A stretch of DNA of 64,000 nucleotides, from contig OV050031.1 in the NCBI GenBank assembly GCA_920105625.2, positions 221,264,194 to 221,328,193 of the forward strand, given 5' to 3'. Below the pieces are notes generated by a model. The model saw only the letters and a list, made by a program, of their open reading frames with translations, had not been told where the DNA came from and did not search any database. Of this stretch, positions 47,926-59,621 are shown one piece after another. The translations under genes were made by a program, and so were the position numbers. Position 1 is the stretch's first letter. Each line of letters opens with the position of its first letter. Source of the stretch: Clusia tigrina (lineage: Eukaryota > Arthropoda > Insecta > Diptera > Clusiidae).

Positions 47926-49094
47926 ACACCAGATCAGTACAAAGATTGAATTGAATCCAAGCAATTCTTATGGAGGGATATATTGGATATCAGTTCTATA
48001 AATCTATTAAGGAAGCAGTTGGTCTTTGAATCACCACTTTAATAAATTGGACACAAAGCAAAAGATACTTTGGAATACTCATTGAGGATCAGCTCCATAA
48101 ATCCATTAAGGTAGAAGTTTATCCTTGAGCAAAACATTCATAAATTCGGCACAAAGCAAAGGATTCATGAAACCTTATTGGTGATACCAGACAATGTGAT
48201 AAATGGGAGCTATTTAAGCAACATTCTCAAAGCAGAGACAGGCATAAAGACAAATTTAAACTGAAGACAAAGATGGTGGAAAGACATGGAAAGTAGAGAC
48301 CAAGACAGGACATATTAAATGGGACACTTTCAAAAACCGTTTCAAAGGCCTTCAAAAATGAAGTCTCCAGAATATTAACCAGCACACATTTATGGAAATC
48401 AGTGATGACTTTTGTTAAAGTCCACCAGAGTCGTCGAACAGCAGAGCTATTTTCAGTCATCATCCATACTATATTAATCATTTCACTCATTTTGCAATAC
48501 CTTATTAAACTCTTAATAGAAAAATGTATTATTAAAATATTTATTTATTTACAAATGATAAACAGTGAGGTCCATAGTGGGATAGTTTGGAGAACGAGCA
48601 TATCATTTTTATCAGCATTCTGAAAAGTGACTCTCCAAAAAACAATGGAAATCACAGTTAATCCTGTTGGTAGTAAGCTACCCCAGTGCCCAACTGTTCA
48701 ATTGTAGCGATGGACTCCTGATACAAATGTTTTTTCCTCTGCGGGGTCTCCAGAGTTATTTCCAGTATCAATTTATACCTTCTCTCAGGACAAGAAGGAT
48801 GAAGAATATCAAAATATGATATGAAAAATATGGTTTTCAATACAATGCCATATTATTATTGTATACCGAGTACTATAAGTAAAATACTTCGGACACACCA
48901 AAGAAGGGGCATAACGTCGTTGTGTATACTAGACGGAGAACCCATTCATGTGAATTTGATGTACGTAATTCCCTTCATACTATATTCAGTATCGAAACAT
49001 TATCAAAGACCATTCTAGACATCTGTTTACCGAAAGACTTTACAAACACGCGCTACAGCTTTACTAAGTTGTTTAAAACAGAGTGGAGCTACAA
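47926..49094. other. Unassigned AT-rich sequence with a tandem duplication of about 105 bp
   Basis: Two diverged copies (about 47985 and 48090) share ATAAATC(T/C)ATTAAGG(A/T)AG(C/A)AG and GGCACAAAGCAAA-like ends. Otherwise no gene or named repeat is seen. Confidence 0.45.
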
Positions 49095-49260
49095 ACACGT
49101 ATAGAGAGGTCTCAGCGAAACCTACAGGTTATATCAGACCACGATCCTCTGGTATATCGACGGGTCTCCAACAGAAGAGGGTTCGGGCGCGGGGGTATTT
49201 GGTCCAAGATACAAATCCTATGAATCACTAGGCATCTTCCAGGCGGAACCACAGGATGCA
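49095..49260 (+). mobile_element. LINE relic: start of an RNase H domain
   Basis: The frame reads WYIDGSPTEEGSGAGVFGPR, then YKSYESLGIFQAEPQDA. This gives the first Asp (DGS) and the Glu (FQAE) of an RNase H active site. The rest of the domain is missing. A 14-bp repeat array begins about 100 bp further on. Confidence 0.75.
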
Positions 49261-49360
49261 GTGGTCGATGAAAACACTTGTAGACAGAGATATGCGATCG
49301 AGTCGAAGAAGTTGGTTGGTTCTGTGTTTGTCCATTCTTGCCCAAGCAAACAAACACCGA

Positions 49361-50040
49361 ACCTGATCGACAGAACCTCATCGACAGAACCTTACCGACA
49401 GACCCTCATCGACAGAACCTCATCGACAGAACCTCATCGACAGAACCTCATCGACCGAACCTCATCGACAGAACCTCATCGACAGAACCTCATCGACAGA
49501 GCCTCATCGACAGAGCCTCATCGACAGAACCTCATAGGCAGAACGTCATCAACAGAACCTCATCGACAGAACCTCATCGACAGAACCTCATCGGCAGAAC
49601 CTCATCAGCAGAACCTCATCAACAGAACCTCATCGACAGAACCTCATCAGCAGAACCTCATCAACAGAACCTCATCGACAGAACCTCATCGACAGAGCCT
49701 CATCGACAGAGCCTCATCGACAGAACCTCATCAACAGAACCTCATCGACAGAACCTCATCGACAGAACCTCATCGACAGAACATCATCGACAGAACCTCA
49801 TCCACAGAATATCATGGACAGAACCTCATCGACAGAACCTCATCGACAGAACCTCATCGACCGAACCTCATCGACAGAACCTCATCAGCAGAACCTCATC
49901 AGCAGAACCTCATCGACAGAACCTCATCAGCAGAACCTCATCAACAGAACCTCATCGACAGAGCCTCATCGACAGAGCCTCATCGACAGAGCCTCATCGA
50001 CAGAACCTCATCAACAGAACCTCATCGACAGAACCTCATG
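49361..50040. repeat. 14-bp minisatellite, about 48 copies
   Basis: The unit CCTCATCGACAGAA is repeated head to tail over about 680 bp with rare variants (CATCAGCAG, CATCAACAG, GAGCCTC, CGACCGAA). Each shift of 14 bp changes the frame, and the unit lacks stops in all three plus frames. Three long overlapping frames (up to 346 codons, repeating NLIDRTSSTEPHRQ) therefore appear. They are a property of the repeat and are not supported as genes. Confidence 0.97.
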
Positions 50041-50044
50041 GACC

Positions 50045-50690
50045 AAGATTTTTAGGCGTCGGCCAGGAATTTCCGTTTCATACCAAGCTTGTTATGCCAG
50101 TGGGATGCCGATATTTATGGAGGGCTGAATTTTGCGTGCCTGCCTTGCCAAGTTCGTCTGCCTCGTACTTGCCTGGGATATCGCAATGGTCAGGGACCCA
50201 GATAAAGTACAGCCGAGAGTGTCTTGAAAGCTCATTTAGAGAGGTTCGACATTCGTGCACAAGTCTGGAGGTGGCCGTAAAGCGAAAAAGAGATTTAATG
50301 GCGGCTTGGTTGTCTGAGAAGATAGCTATGTCGGCTGCCGTGATGCAGTTACTTAGAATCAATTTAGCTGCGAGATAAATGGTCATGGCCTCAGCCTGAA
50401 AAACGCTGCAATAATCAGGAAGACGAAGGGACTTCAGGTCCAGTTTTTCGGAAAGGATACCGCTTCCGATTCTACCTCCAAGTTTAGTACCATCGGTATA
50501 GATAGCGAACGTTTCGCCGACGATTATGTCGTGTGAAGTCCAGTCATTTCTGTTTGGAATAATGAGATCAAACTCCCTGTTCAAATCCGGATAGACCGAC
50601 ACATATTCGATAAAGTTTGGAATAGGTGCTCCCAAGCCCTTACAGACATAATTAATTATTGTGTGAGGCATAAATCCAGATAGCATTAAA
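50045..50690 (-). mobile_element. LINE RNase H fragment with intact reading frame
   Basis: A 202-codon uninterrupted frame (50686 to 50078, minus) spans a whole RNase H domain. Visible are YTDGTKLGGRIGSG (first Asp), FQAEAMTIYLAA (Glu), FSDNQAAIKSL (second Asp) and WVPDHCDIPGKYEADELGKA (last motif; the usual PGH is PDH here). The upstream part (YVSVYPDLNREFDLIIPNR) corresponds to the linker after RT in Jockey-like ORF2. No RT domain or Cys/His motif is attached, so the element is truncated at both ends. Absence of stops suggests it is younger than its neighbours. Confidence 0.88.
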
Positions 50691-51239
50691 CATTAATTAA
50701 ATGGTTCAAATTATAATTATTATTATTATTAAGGTAGATATTGGACTCCAACCTTATATATCTAATGTTCCCCCTTCATGGATTCAGAGTATTTCTCTGA
50801 GACCAGTTTTTCTCGATAAATCTTAGTTTTAAGCTTATTTTGCTGGGTGTTTTTTCTTCAGCCGGTATTCGATGATTACCGAAATACTTCTTCGTTTATG
50901 CATGAGTCCTGGGCGTGATCCGAGCACGTGTTTCGTGGTCTCAGCTTATCACTGTGGCCGTCTTTATTCACCCAATGTCTATTTTCCAGCTCTAAACATC
51001 AGACTAACAGGTCTTTCACATGAACAGGTACAACACCAACGTTCACTCTGTATCATCAGGAACAATTAATCAGTCATTGACTAGGGTCGGAAGTAGGCCA
51101 AGATCCTCGAACTCTTTACTACTAAAGTCGGCATACAACTATTTTCCAGGAACTTTGATACACCAGGGACTTAGACTGACTTATCTACAGGTCTCCTAAA
51201 AAGGAATGTTGGCAAAAAGCTCTGCTAAGTCTAATCCAG
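50691..51239. other. Unassigned sequence
   Basis: A (TTA)n run lies at about 50715-50735. No gene is seen. Confidence 0.3.
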
Positions 51240-53215
51240 TCAATAGCATAATTTCTCTCCTGTTGCAGCAATTATGTAAAGCGTGGTCCACCACTCTTTA
51301 TCAGAGCTCCCGAACCACTTCGTTAATTACCTTATGCAAAACGAAAGCCAGCGTCACTTACTTAGTGGCATAAGCTGCCATGATACACCACTGAAACAAT
51401 GAAGCAATTAAAATTGCCCGCAGCATGGCAGCTGCCGAAGTGACCCATAAATTGCCAAAGTTAATGCCTCAAATTAAGATGTGAGCAACTACGAAAGCAA
51501 TGAATGCGTGCCACCTTTTCTGTGAGGTTGCACAAGGAGGCTGGAAATGGGAGAGAGAGATGAAGAATAGAACACCCTAGAATCACTTCTTTTAAGTGCG
51601 GATAATTTCCTAAAGCAGCAGGAATGCCTATTCGAGGAGTACTCGACAACTGCCAAGCAAGGATACTTGAGTATCCAATTTCAATTTGGCTTGTTGGCTG
51701 CTTTGCTGGCTTGCAGCGAGGCTTTTAAGCAGCGCCTTAACTATTCAACTTGAACTAATTGAATTGAAAAAGATTAAAGAATTTCACGCCAAAATCAAGC
51801 AATTTTTGTAAATTGCTCGTGGAGAGTAGGCCGCGCGAGTGGCGCAGTGAATCTGTTGACATTCAAAAGGAGAAGCTGCCAAAAACGGTGAAATGCGGTA
51901 TTTATGAGCAAAGATTTACGAGTCACAAACAGAGGACTGGCGCAAGGCAGGACACGGCCAGGAAAATTGAAATTGAGCCGCTGTGCGGGGGAGCTGTGGC
52001 CAAGCGGCAAGGCGCAATTGGGTCCTTCCACACCAAACGAGCAAATTGGCTTAATTTCTTTTTAATTTTCTTCCGCTACTTTTTATGTTGTTGCTGCCTG
52101 TTTCGCTCTCGTTTTCGCTTTCAATTCCAAATTCAATTTCCAAAAGTGGCACGGCTAACGTGGATCGCCTTCTCCTCCCCCCACAAACACACACACAAAA
52201 GAGGTGAAAAGTGCCTGCTCCGAAGGACTTGAGTTCTTGCGTAGCGTATTCTTTAAAGTGAATTTTATTTTATTTTCCTACTTTGGTTTTGTTTTCTTTT
52301 CCTTTTTATTTCCTTGTGAACCGTGCCTCAATTTAATTTGCAGCCCACCCACCTTTTCGAGTGGCCATAAAAAAAAGAGCGACGCAATTTCACGCGCGTA
52401 CGCTAATATCCTGGCGCAGGACGAGTATCAATTTGCGCCTGGCATACTGGCGGCAGGGCGGGCATGGCCACTTGTAGTGCGTTAACCACATTGTCGCCGG
52501 AATGCCGGCACGGACAACTCACGGAATTAAAGGACTTTTTTATTTCTTTTGAAGTTTCCGTTCGCTGGCGCTGCGTTAATGTGTCACACGCACTTTGTGC
52601 GGGGCAATTGTTTAAAACCGCCCGTGGGAGCAGGAGTGTGCCGGTGGCTGGGGCTGTAATGGAAATTATGTTTATTATTAGTGCCCGTCTGCAGCTGGAC
52701 TCAATTGAACTGCCGCACACAATGAGAATGCACCTTTTCAGCCCTCGGGCGGCACGAAACTTTTCCATTTACACCCACTTCAGCTGCGCGTCCTCGCTGT
52801 ATGACTTCATAATGAAAATATTAAAAGGTGTTGTTGGCATTTATCCCTGCGGCCGTGTTCGCCGCACCCACCTCCTGCTTTGTGTTTGTTTATGCTTCTT
52901 AAGGCGTTTGTCCAGACGTCGTTCCATTTTATTTCCACCATTTTTTTCTCCCAAAGCGTTAATAACGCTTAAGTTTATGAGGTACTCACGCCAGGGCGCA
53001 GTTTAATCATAGCCAGGCTCGCTTTTAGTGCAACTGTTGCAATTTGAGTGTTGGCGTTGTTGGCGGCGCATTAATCTGGATAATATTTTATACGCACGTT
53101 TAATTGGCGATAAACCTTTTATTCTCGTGGCGTGTAATTAAAAAGAACGAAAAATATTGTAAATATGAGCAATATTATTAACTCCTCGGCTTAAAGTGTT
53201 TCATTATGAAAGGCA
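51240..53215. other. Largest unique island, no gene recognised
   Basis: About 2 kb of non-repetitive sequence with GC-richer parts (51820-52030, 52400-52660, 52770-53010). It includes homeodomain-site-like TTAATTA/TAATTA words (for example near 52060 and 53135), which suits regulatory DNA. Frames up to 180 codons (52464-53006, plus) overlap a 121-codon minus frame and show no domain. If an exon of a real gene lies in the window outside 36.5-37.1 kb, this island is a reasonable place to look. Confidence 0.45.
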
Positions 53216-53274
53216 TGCCGCGTGTATGAAAGTAAGTGAGAGTAGAGTGGGATCTGATGGTCTCTGGTCGGTGG

Positions 53275-54240
53275 AAGATACTCCTAAGAGAGTGATACCC
53301 TCAAAGAACATTGTGTCCACCGGGCAGGTTGATACCTGAACAACTTTGGTGCCTTGAAGCATAGTCCGCTCAATCAACTAGATGAGAATATTCCTTTAAG
53401 GATACTTATATCCGATTCTAATAATCATAACCAGTCTAGGTAAGGTGATGATACTTCTAAGACATCATTGTATTCACCGAGGAGGTTTATACATACCTGA
53501 ACAACTTTGGTGCCTCGAAGGATAGTCGGCTCACTCAACTAGATGACAAAAATCCCATGAGAATATTCCTATCATTAGTGAAAAGTTTTATTCTTTAAGG
53601 ATATTTATATCCGATTCTAATTCTCTGAACTAGGCTAATTCAGTTGACGATACTCCTGAGAGAACATTGTGTCCGCCGGGCAGGTTTATACCTGAGGAAG
53701 TTTGGTCCCTTGAAGCATAGACCGCTCAATCAACTGGATGAGAATATTCCTTTAGGGATACTTTAATACGATTCTAATAATCATAACCAGTCTAGGTAAG
53801 GTGATGATACTTCTAAGACATCATTGTATTCACCGAGGAGGTTTATACCTGAACAACTTTGGTGCCTCGAAGGATAGTCCGCTCACTCAACTAGATGACA
53901 AAAATCCCATGAGAATATTCCTATCATTAGTGAAAAGTTTTATTCTTTAAGGATACTTATATCCGATTCTAATTCTCTGAACTAGGCTAATTCAGGTGAC
54001 AATACTCCTGAGAGAACATTGTGTCCACCGAGCAGGTTTGTACCTGACCAGCTTTGGTGCCTTTAAACATATCACACACTCACTCAGCTGGATGAGAATA
54101 TTTCTATCTCTACTGCAAAGTTTGTTCTTCAAGGATACAAACAACCGATTTCTAATACTCGTAACCAGTCTAATTCAGGTGTCGATGCTCCTAAGAGAAT
54201 ATTGTGTCCACTGGGGAGGTGCACTAGTTAGTCAAGGTGT
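53275..54240. repeat. About 180-bp tandem repeat in A/B alternation, 5-6 units
   Basis: Unit starts lie at about 53277 (A), 53448 (B), 53645 (A), 53803 (B), 53997 (C) and 54181 (partial). All contain a GGTTTATACCTGAACAACTT(T)GG-type core and GGATACTTATATCCGATTCT. B units share TTCTAAGACATCATTGTATT and an insert ATGACAAAAATCCCATGAGA that A units lack. The A+B dimer (about 350-370 bp) is almost perfectly repeated, so the last expansion step copied dimers. Confidence 0.92.
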
Positions 54241-54244
54241 CTAG

Positions 54245-54490
54245 TGCTTAGCTTAGCTTTTCAGAAAACGTTTGAGGGAATTTGCCGGAGGCCGTGATAG
54301 CAATTCCATCTGCATAAGCTATTATGCTGCAACTGCGATCTTCCATTGTTTTCATTAGTATTAACTGCTAAATTCCAGAGGAGGGGAGACAAGACCCAGC
54401 CCTGAGGTGTGCCTCTACTCACTGCTCTTTGACAGTGAGCACTACCAACACTGGAGGCAATTGCCCTTGCCCTGAGAAGATGCTAGATGA
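54245..54490 (-). mobile_element. LINE relic: reverse transcriptase palm fragment
   Basis: The minus strand reads SRGTPQGWVLSPLLWNLAVN (about 54415-54360), the hallmark motif before the catalytic loop of Jockey-like RTs. After a frameshift it reads IIAYADGIAITASGKF (about 54315-54270), in which the catalytic YADD has become YADG. The fragment therefore has a substitution in an essential residue as well as a frameshift. Confidence 0.82.
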
Positions 54491-55440
54491 AACAACCCAG
54501 TACTTACATAGTTAAACTACAGTCTCCTAGTAGCGATTTAAGAAGGATAAAGAAGTAGATTTCTATATAGAGATTAATAAGGATTCGACAGAAAAATTGT
54601 ATTTCCTCAATTCCGCTACAGTTTGGATATATTCACATAGGTTTGATGGAGGAAAACACTGCTTAGTATATTCCTCATAGTTGTTTTTTATACAATCCGG
54701 GCTACCCCCAGTCACTAAGAGCGTTTAAATTACTATGTATATTGTATATCGAAACATTAGAATGTATGTTATATATCGAAACAATTGTTATACGCTGACT
54801 AAAAGGTTCATTAATGGGGTAATTAATTTGGAAAATTGCTCAAGTCATTGTCACTAAGCATACAATCATCCCTGGGAAACAACTGGGAACCAGAGCCAAC
54901 AAATTCAATTGATTCAATTATCTCCAGTTCTTTGGCTATGAGCTGAGATCATTTTCTTCTACTGAAAAGTGTTTCAAAAAAGGAAATCAATCCGACACAA
55001 GAGAGCAATTCATAGCGGAATTCCTTCACCAGATGATACAAATAGGAACAGCGAAAAGTTCGATATCTTTGTTGTAAAAAATCACAAATGAGCCTTAACA
55101 GGGGTCTGTGATTTGTTCACAACTGAACTTTTGAATTTGATGGTATTGAGAGAGCTGAATATACAATTTAGAGAGGACACGTTCCATCTACCTGCACCTT
55201 CACATGAGGCAATTCCACTATCAGCTGAACCCTTGCAGAAGATAGTGAACTCCTGAGAAGAAGCACCAACGAGAAGGACACAAATGTTTAGACCAATTAT
55301 AATTACAGTGACCCAGAAAGAAAACTTCTACAATAGGACTGTTGGGAGAGCAAGATTTTTATAGTGCTCCGCTATTGGAGTCACTGATCAAGATTTGGTT
55401 TGCAACCCTTCTTCGAATAGGATAACTATTAGAATAACAA
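54491..55440. other. Unassigned AT-rich sequence, no gene seen
   Basis: There is no recognisable repeat family and no frame of note. ATGTATATTGTATATCGAAA and a near copy (54735-54785) form a short duplication. Confidence 0.35.
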
Positions 55441-55469
55441 TTGCTTTCCATAGGTGTGATGCAGGATTC

Positions 55470-55745
55470 CTACCATGTGAACAATATATATATATATATG
55501 GTCAACGCAACAAGGTTCCTCCGTTTCCCTCTGTCATGCGGCAACCTCTTGATTTCGCTCCAGGTTTTGTTGATTTGGAATACGTCAGCTTCCAGATTCC
55601 TCCTCCAGGTCAGTGCTGGCCTGCCTCTGCAACGGCTGCCTTGAGGGTTCCAGTCGATTGCGCTGCGGGTGATGTCGGTTTGGTCTTTTCTTAACACGTG
55701 CCCGAGCCAGCCCCATTTCCTTTTCATGTGAACAATAGAGTAGGT
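55470..55745 (-). mobile_element. RTE-like LINE relic: C-terminal end of reverse transcriptase ORF
   Basis: The minus frame reads RKWGWLGHVLRKDQTDITRS, then AIDWNPQGSRCRGRPALTWR and RNLEADVFQINKTWSEIKRL, with DRGKRRNLVALT. The order 'WxGHVLRK', 'A..WNPQGxRxRGRPxxTWRR', 'TWxExKRxxxDR' is the standard C-terminal tail of RTE-type LINE proteins. It differs in wording from the relic at 25090-25510 and so represents a second RTE family. It stays open, apart from the truncated start. Confidence 0.88.
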
Positions 55746-55879
55746 GTAATTATTAGGAGTACCATGGCTGTAAGTGCACCAATGTAGAACAAGTTCAGTA
55801 TAAGTAGCAAGGAAAAGGTACTGCAATTAACAAGCATCTTCAGGAAGTATGATGAGGAAAGCCAAAGCAAGGTGGAGTA

Positions 55880-56340
55880 TCTCCACATGCAAAACAGCAA
55901 GGCTCATGTGCCAATCGCACGGTACTGAGCAAATTAAATCTATACTGGCACTACCGAAAAAAACCATTCCAGAATGATATAAGGCATACTGACAGATCAG
56001 TCTCCAATGGTGGTACATGCTAAAAGGATGATACTCACGAACAACGACGATTGTAGGAAATGTAGGGAGCAGGGCACAAGGGAAACTTTAGATTATCCCA
56101 TTTGCCAATGCCCCGGAATCTCAAAATAGCCCCTGGCACACCTGGGATACTCCTGGTTTGAGGGACTGAACGAGGTTTCAGCACTAGAGATGGTTTCGCT
56201 CTTAAAGTTTGCTAAGGGCGTCTCTATTTTTACAGCTGCATATAACAACTCTTGATATCCATCTGGCACCGCAAAGGAGCTGACAGATCTATGTGTGGCC
56301 TTCACGGCCAGCCAGTGTAACATAATCTAACCTAACAAGC
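55880..56340 (+). mobile_element. LINE (Jockey-like) relic, same family as 6360-7155
   Basis: Worn frames include the region corresponding to ALPKKTIPE, LTNNDDCRKCREQGTRET (about 56030-56085; the second Cys of the motif is better kept here than at 6890) and EVSALEMVSLLKFAKGVSIF. The 3' UTR CTTCACGGCCAGCCAGTGTA ends ACATAATCTAACCTAAC (56320-56336). The ends of this copy and of 6360-7155 coincide. Confidence 0.78.
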
Positions 56341-56564
56341 ATCTTCTTGAGTTGTACTGTTTATATATTGTCGTTTCTAGAAGGATATCAATTATGACAG
56401 AATTAGGATCCATATTTGTCCCACTCAAGGTGAGTAGTTGTGCATGGTGCAGATCCTAGAAGCAATCGTTGATTACATTACTTTCCTCACAAACACTGAG
56501 GAGATAACGTCTCAAAAATTTAGGTGTTCTCTCATATTATATTTGCAGTATGTATATATCATAT

Positions 56565-56715
56565 ATCTTATTTCCAGTATTTATTCTCATATCATAATTC
56601 CAGCAGGTATTCTCATATCTTATTTCCAGTATATATTCTCATATCTTATTTCCAGTAAGTATTGTCATATCTTATTTCCAGTAGGTATTCTCATATCTTA
56701 CTTCCGAACTTATTC
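56565..56715. repeat. 26-bp minisatellite, about 6 copies
   Basis: ATCTTATTTCCAGTA(G)GTAT followed by TCTCAT recurs head to tail. Single-base variants occur. Confidence 0.92.
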
Positions 56716-57019
56716 ATGAAGTTTGATCACTATTTAGCATTTTCTCCAGTTGTGTTGAGAGAGCATCTTCCATAGTTTGGGATGGAAAGTATTGGAGTGG
56801 GGTTTCAAGTATTCACACCACTATTCAGTAATTGTTCTGTAGATGATAAGAGACCTTTTATATTACTTTCCTCAGTTGGAAGTATTGTAAGGAATATATC
56901 TAGGACTATATGGACTGGCTAAACGATATTCCTGTACTACACAATTTGGTGGTTGAAACTGTAGGAGTCGATTTTCATCAGGTGAATATTCCGTTAGTAG
57001 TAATCTAGAAGATAAGATA

Positions 57020-57240
57020 CCTTTTAATCAGTTTCTTCAGTCAGAAGTTTCAAGGGGTAAATCTGGGATCAGACGCCTGTTAAAACATTTTCCTTAGTCT
57101 GAAGTTTCAAAAGATACATGTAGGATAAGATGCCTTTCAAATCATTTTCCTTAGACATAAGTTTCAAGGGATAAATCTAGGATAAGATCACTTTCCTTAG
57201 ACTGAAGTTTCAAGGTTCATATCCGGGAATACCAGACTAA
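57020..57240. repeat. About 66-bp tandem repeat, 3-4 copies
   Basis: Units read GATAAGATGCCTTTTAAATC, ATTTTCCTTAGxCTGAAGTT and TCAAGGGATAAATCTAG. The final copy lacks about 20 bp. AGTTTCAAGG recurs before the next, unrelated stretch. Confidence 0.85.
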
Positions 57241-57879
57241 AAGAATTTTAACAATATAACCACAGATTTAGAATTAAACGTGTTGGAAACGGTTTTCAAA
57301 TTCTTAGACCAACATTAATGAAAGAGTTTAATAATGTTGTCTGAACTCCCCTCATTCAGTTAGAAGTGCTTCAATACTATATCTGGAAATATATCGGACT
57401 AAAAGAATCTTGTATAACAAATTAAGGTAAATATCAGAAAATGTCCCAACTTATTAAAAAGTGTCCCTTTTTCCATAGATTTACAGATGATCTCACACTT
57501 ACTCTTATTTTGTTGTAGGATGGATACAAGGGGTGGGATCGTAGACTTACTTTTTATTTTCATAGGATTCTTAATGTACTCTCCCTAATCATCCTCTCCA
57601 AGCACTTAATCTGTTGTAGGGAGCAAACTGGAGGGTGGGTTCGCACTCACTTTTCATTTTCATAGAATTTTGAATGTTCTCTCCCCAAACATCCCCTCCA
57701 ATCAGTTGATCTCTTATAGATACCAGATAAGGGGCTTTATGACTGCCATTTACTTTGGCCTGTTTGCATTCCTAGCCACCCAGGATCTCCTTTGGGTGCT
57801 AAAATTGTACACCATACTGAGATTTAGAATAATACTAATAATAAAGATAAGGCATAATAGGGACGCAGGACGACAGGGC
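57241..57879. other. Unassigned sequence with a duplication of about 100 bp
   Basis: TTTTCATAGGATTCTTAATG then TCTCCCTAATCATCCTCTCC (about 57558) recurs as TTTTCATAGAATTTTGAATG then TCTCCCCAAACATCCCCTCC (about 57656). No gene is seen. Confidence 0.45.
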
Positions 57880-58850
57880 ATTTAAGTATGAAACATAAAC
57901 AAACGCGATACGAGTGCATGCGGAATAAGCGCTGCTATTTTATTTGCGCTGGCAAAGAGTTTACTTGACGCCACTTTTAGCACATTCGGTAAATTTACTC
58001 CTGTTGCATGCCGTTGGCGCAAAAATCCATGTCCTTGTTGAACCTTGCACGACAAATGAGCAGTTCGAATGAGAGCGTGGGTCCATCTCTGTGTGTTTGC
58101 GTGTGTGTGGTTGCAGCATCAACTCAGCACAATTTGCATTTTGTGAATGCGTTTCGCTTTCGCCACCGTGACGCGGGCACGCACATGGAGCTGTGGCTGC
58201 GGCATTAGCAGTGGATTTGCAAGTGGCCGGCACGCAAAGCGCCGCCACCACAAGCACGCACTTTATCTGGGTCCGTGTGTGCCGCTACGGTCAAACAGCA
58301 AATTTCCGGCTGCAAACAAGCTCAGACAAATTGGGAACAAACGAACGGACGAAAAACGTAACAAATCTCACCCACACAACGACACCAAACAACACACACA
58401 CATACACACACGCACGCATACGATTTATCGTTCGAGATAAGCGATAATAAATTAATTAGAAATATTGAAATGGCGCACAGGATATCGCTGTTTAATGGCA
58501 ATGATTTGTAGCCATGGCAGCGAGAGAGTGTCTCTGTGTGTGTGTGATTGTGTACGTGTGTGCTTGTGGACTTGTGTGCTTGTGTGAGCGGGTAACGAAA
58601 AGGTCCTGCGCTTCGCTGTGTTTACGTTTGCAGGAATTTTGCGTATTTCCTACACGAATTAGTATGTTTGAACTTTTCGTTATCTCAAGTTGTAGATTCT
58701 GTGTGTATTGTTGCTCCTCACTGCCGCTGGCGTCAACTGTTGCCGCCATTTGTGTAGCATACCACGCATATGCACACATTTGCATACGCTATAAGCTCAG
58801 ACATCCCGACAGTGACAATGGAGGGACTGGTTCGAGGAATGAACTACTTT
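57880..58850. other. Unique island, no gene recognised
   Basis: GC-richer, with GTGTGTGTTTGCGTG-type and CACACACACATACACAC-type microsatellites (58087-58110, 58375-58425, 58540-58590). Frames of 97-112 codons are translations of GT/CA DNA on both strands with no domain. No RNA gene was recognised. Confidence 0.45.
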
Positions 58851-58899
58851 AGTGACTTCGCAATAGTAAGCAACCTGGTTCTACTGAATAATTGTGATG

Positions 58900-59280
58900 A
58901 TTCTGCCTTGTGATTTAAATGTGTGGTAGCCTCTCCATTGGACACTGGAGACTCAACTATCACCTGAATAAGTTGGGTCTATCTTCAGGTGACAACTCTA
59001 GATTCTGTGGAGAAAGTGACGGAACCTCATTGCACCTTTTCACAGACTGCGGACCTTTGGCATACAGTGGTGTTGGTGTTTCTGGAGTATATATATTAGA
59101 TATGATTAAAGGATCTTAATTTAATTCCTTCATGAAACATGTATTGCTGTCGGAAATGAACCTGACAGAAGATCTATAGACGAGACTATCCCCCTCTTTT
59201 AAATAAATAGGGGCATCACAATAGATCTTTCAGGTTGCGGTGTATAGCACCCTTAAATAAATCGAATCTAATCTAATCCT
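58900..59280 (+). mobile_element. LINE family B: C-terminal ORF2 relic with full 3' UTR and TAATC-type tail
   Basis: The frame reads GHWRLNYHLNKLGLSSGDNS then RFCGESDGTSLHLFTDCGPL. This is the Cys/His block with the first Cys lost (C to S). The 3' UTR AATAAATAGGGGCATCACAA TAGATCTTTCAGGT is nearly identical to those at 16797 and 40240. The tail reads CGAATCTAATCTAATCC (59261-59277). Confidence 0.88.
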
Positions 59281-59284
59281 CTCC

Positions 59285-59365
59285 ATCCAAAGGGCCTATG
59301 TATAGCCTAAGAGTGTGTTCTGGGCGAGTATCTGTGCCCTTGACAGACACTTAAACCTCCTCTTG
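59285..59365 (+). mobile_element. LINE 3'-end relic
   Basis: AAAGGGCCTATGTATAGCCT, AAGAGTGTGTTCTGGGCGAG and TATCTGTGCCCTTGACAGAC share order and wording with 28740-28850. It directly follows the family B tail, so one element was inserted next to the end of another. Confidence 0.5.
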
Positions 59366-59621
59366 ATCAGCAGATCCCATTGAATTTGTGTCATTGGAGA
59401 CAGTTACTGATCACTTTCGCTGATCAAACAATCCATGCCATCTTCGTTGCAGGACGTTTACGAGTAATTATGACTTTTTTGCCATATAACTACCAACTTT
59501 TTCGTGATACTTTCCTCTCTCTTAGCTCAGAAGACATTTACTCAGTTAAACTCTCAGTGAACTTTTTTGTAGTAGGTTTCTCATAGCTTGTTCCTTTCCT
59601 TTGCTTCATTATATATGCAAA

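Noticed and set aside
49261..50378. Long plus-strand frames (264, 346 and 104 codons) encoding a Pro/His/Arg/Gln/Ser-rich repeat protein
   Set aside because: They are translations of a 14-bp minisatellite in three frames. All frames look alike, there is no start context and no non-repeated domain.
52464..53006. A 180-codon plus frame in the largest unique island
   Set aside because: It has no domain, an antisense 121-codon frame overlaps it, and its residue pattern changes abruptly. It is more like chance in GC-richer non-coding DNA.
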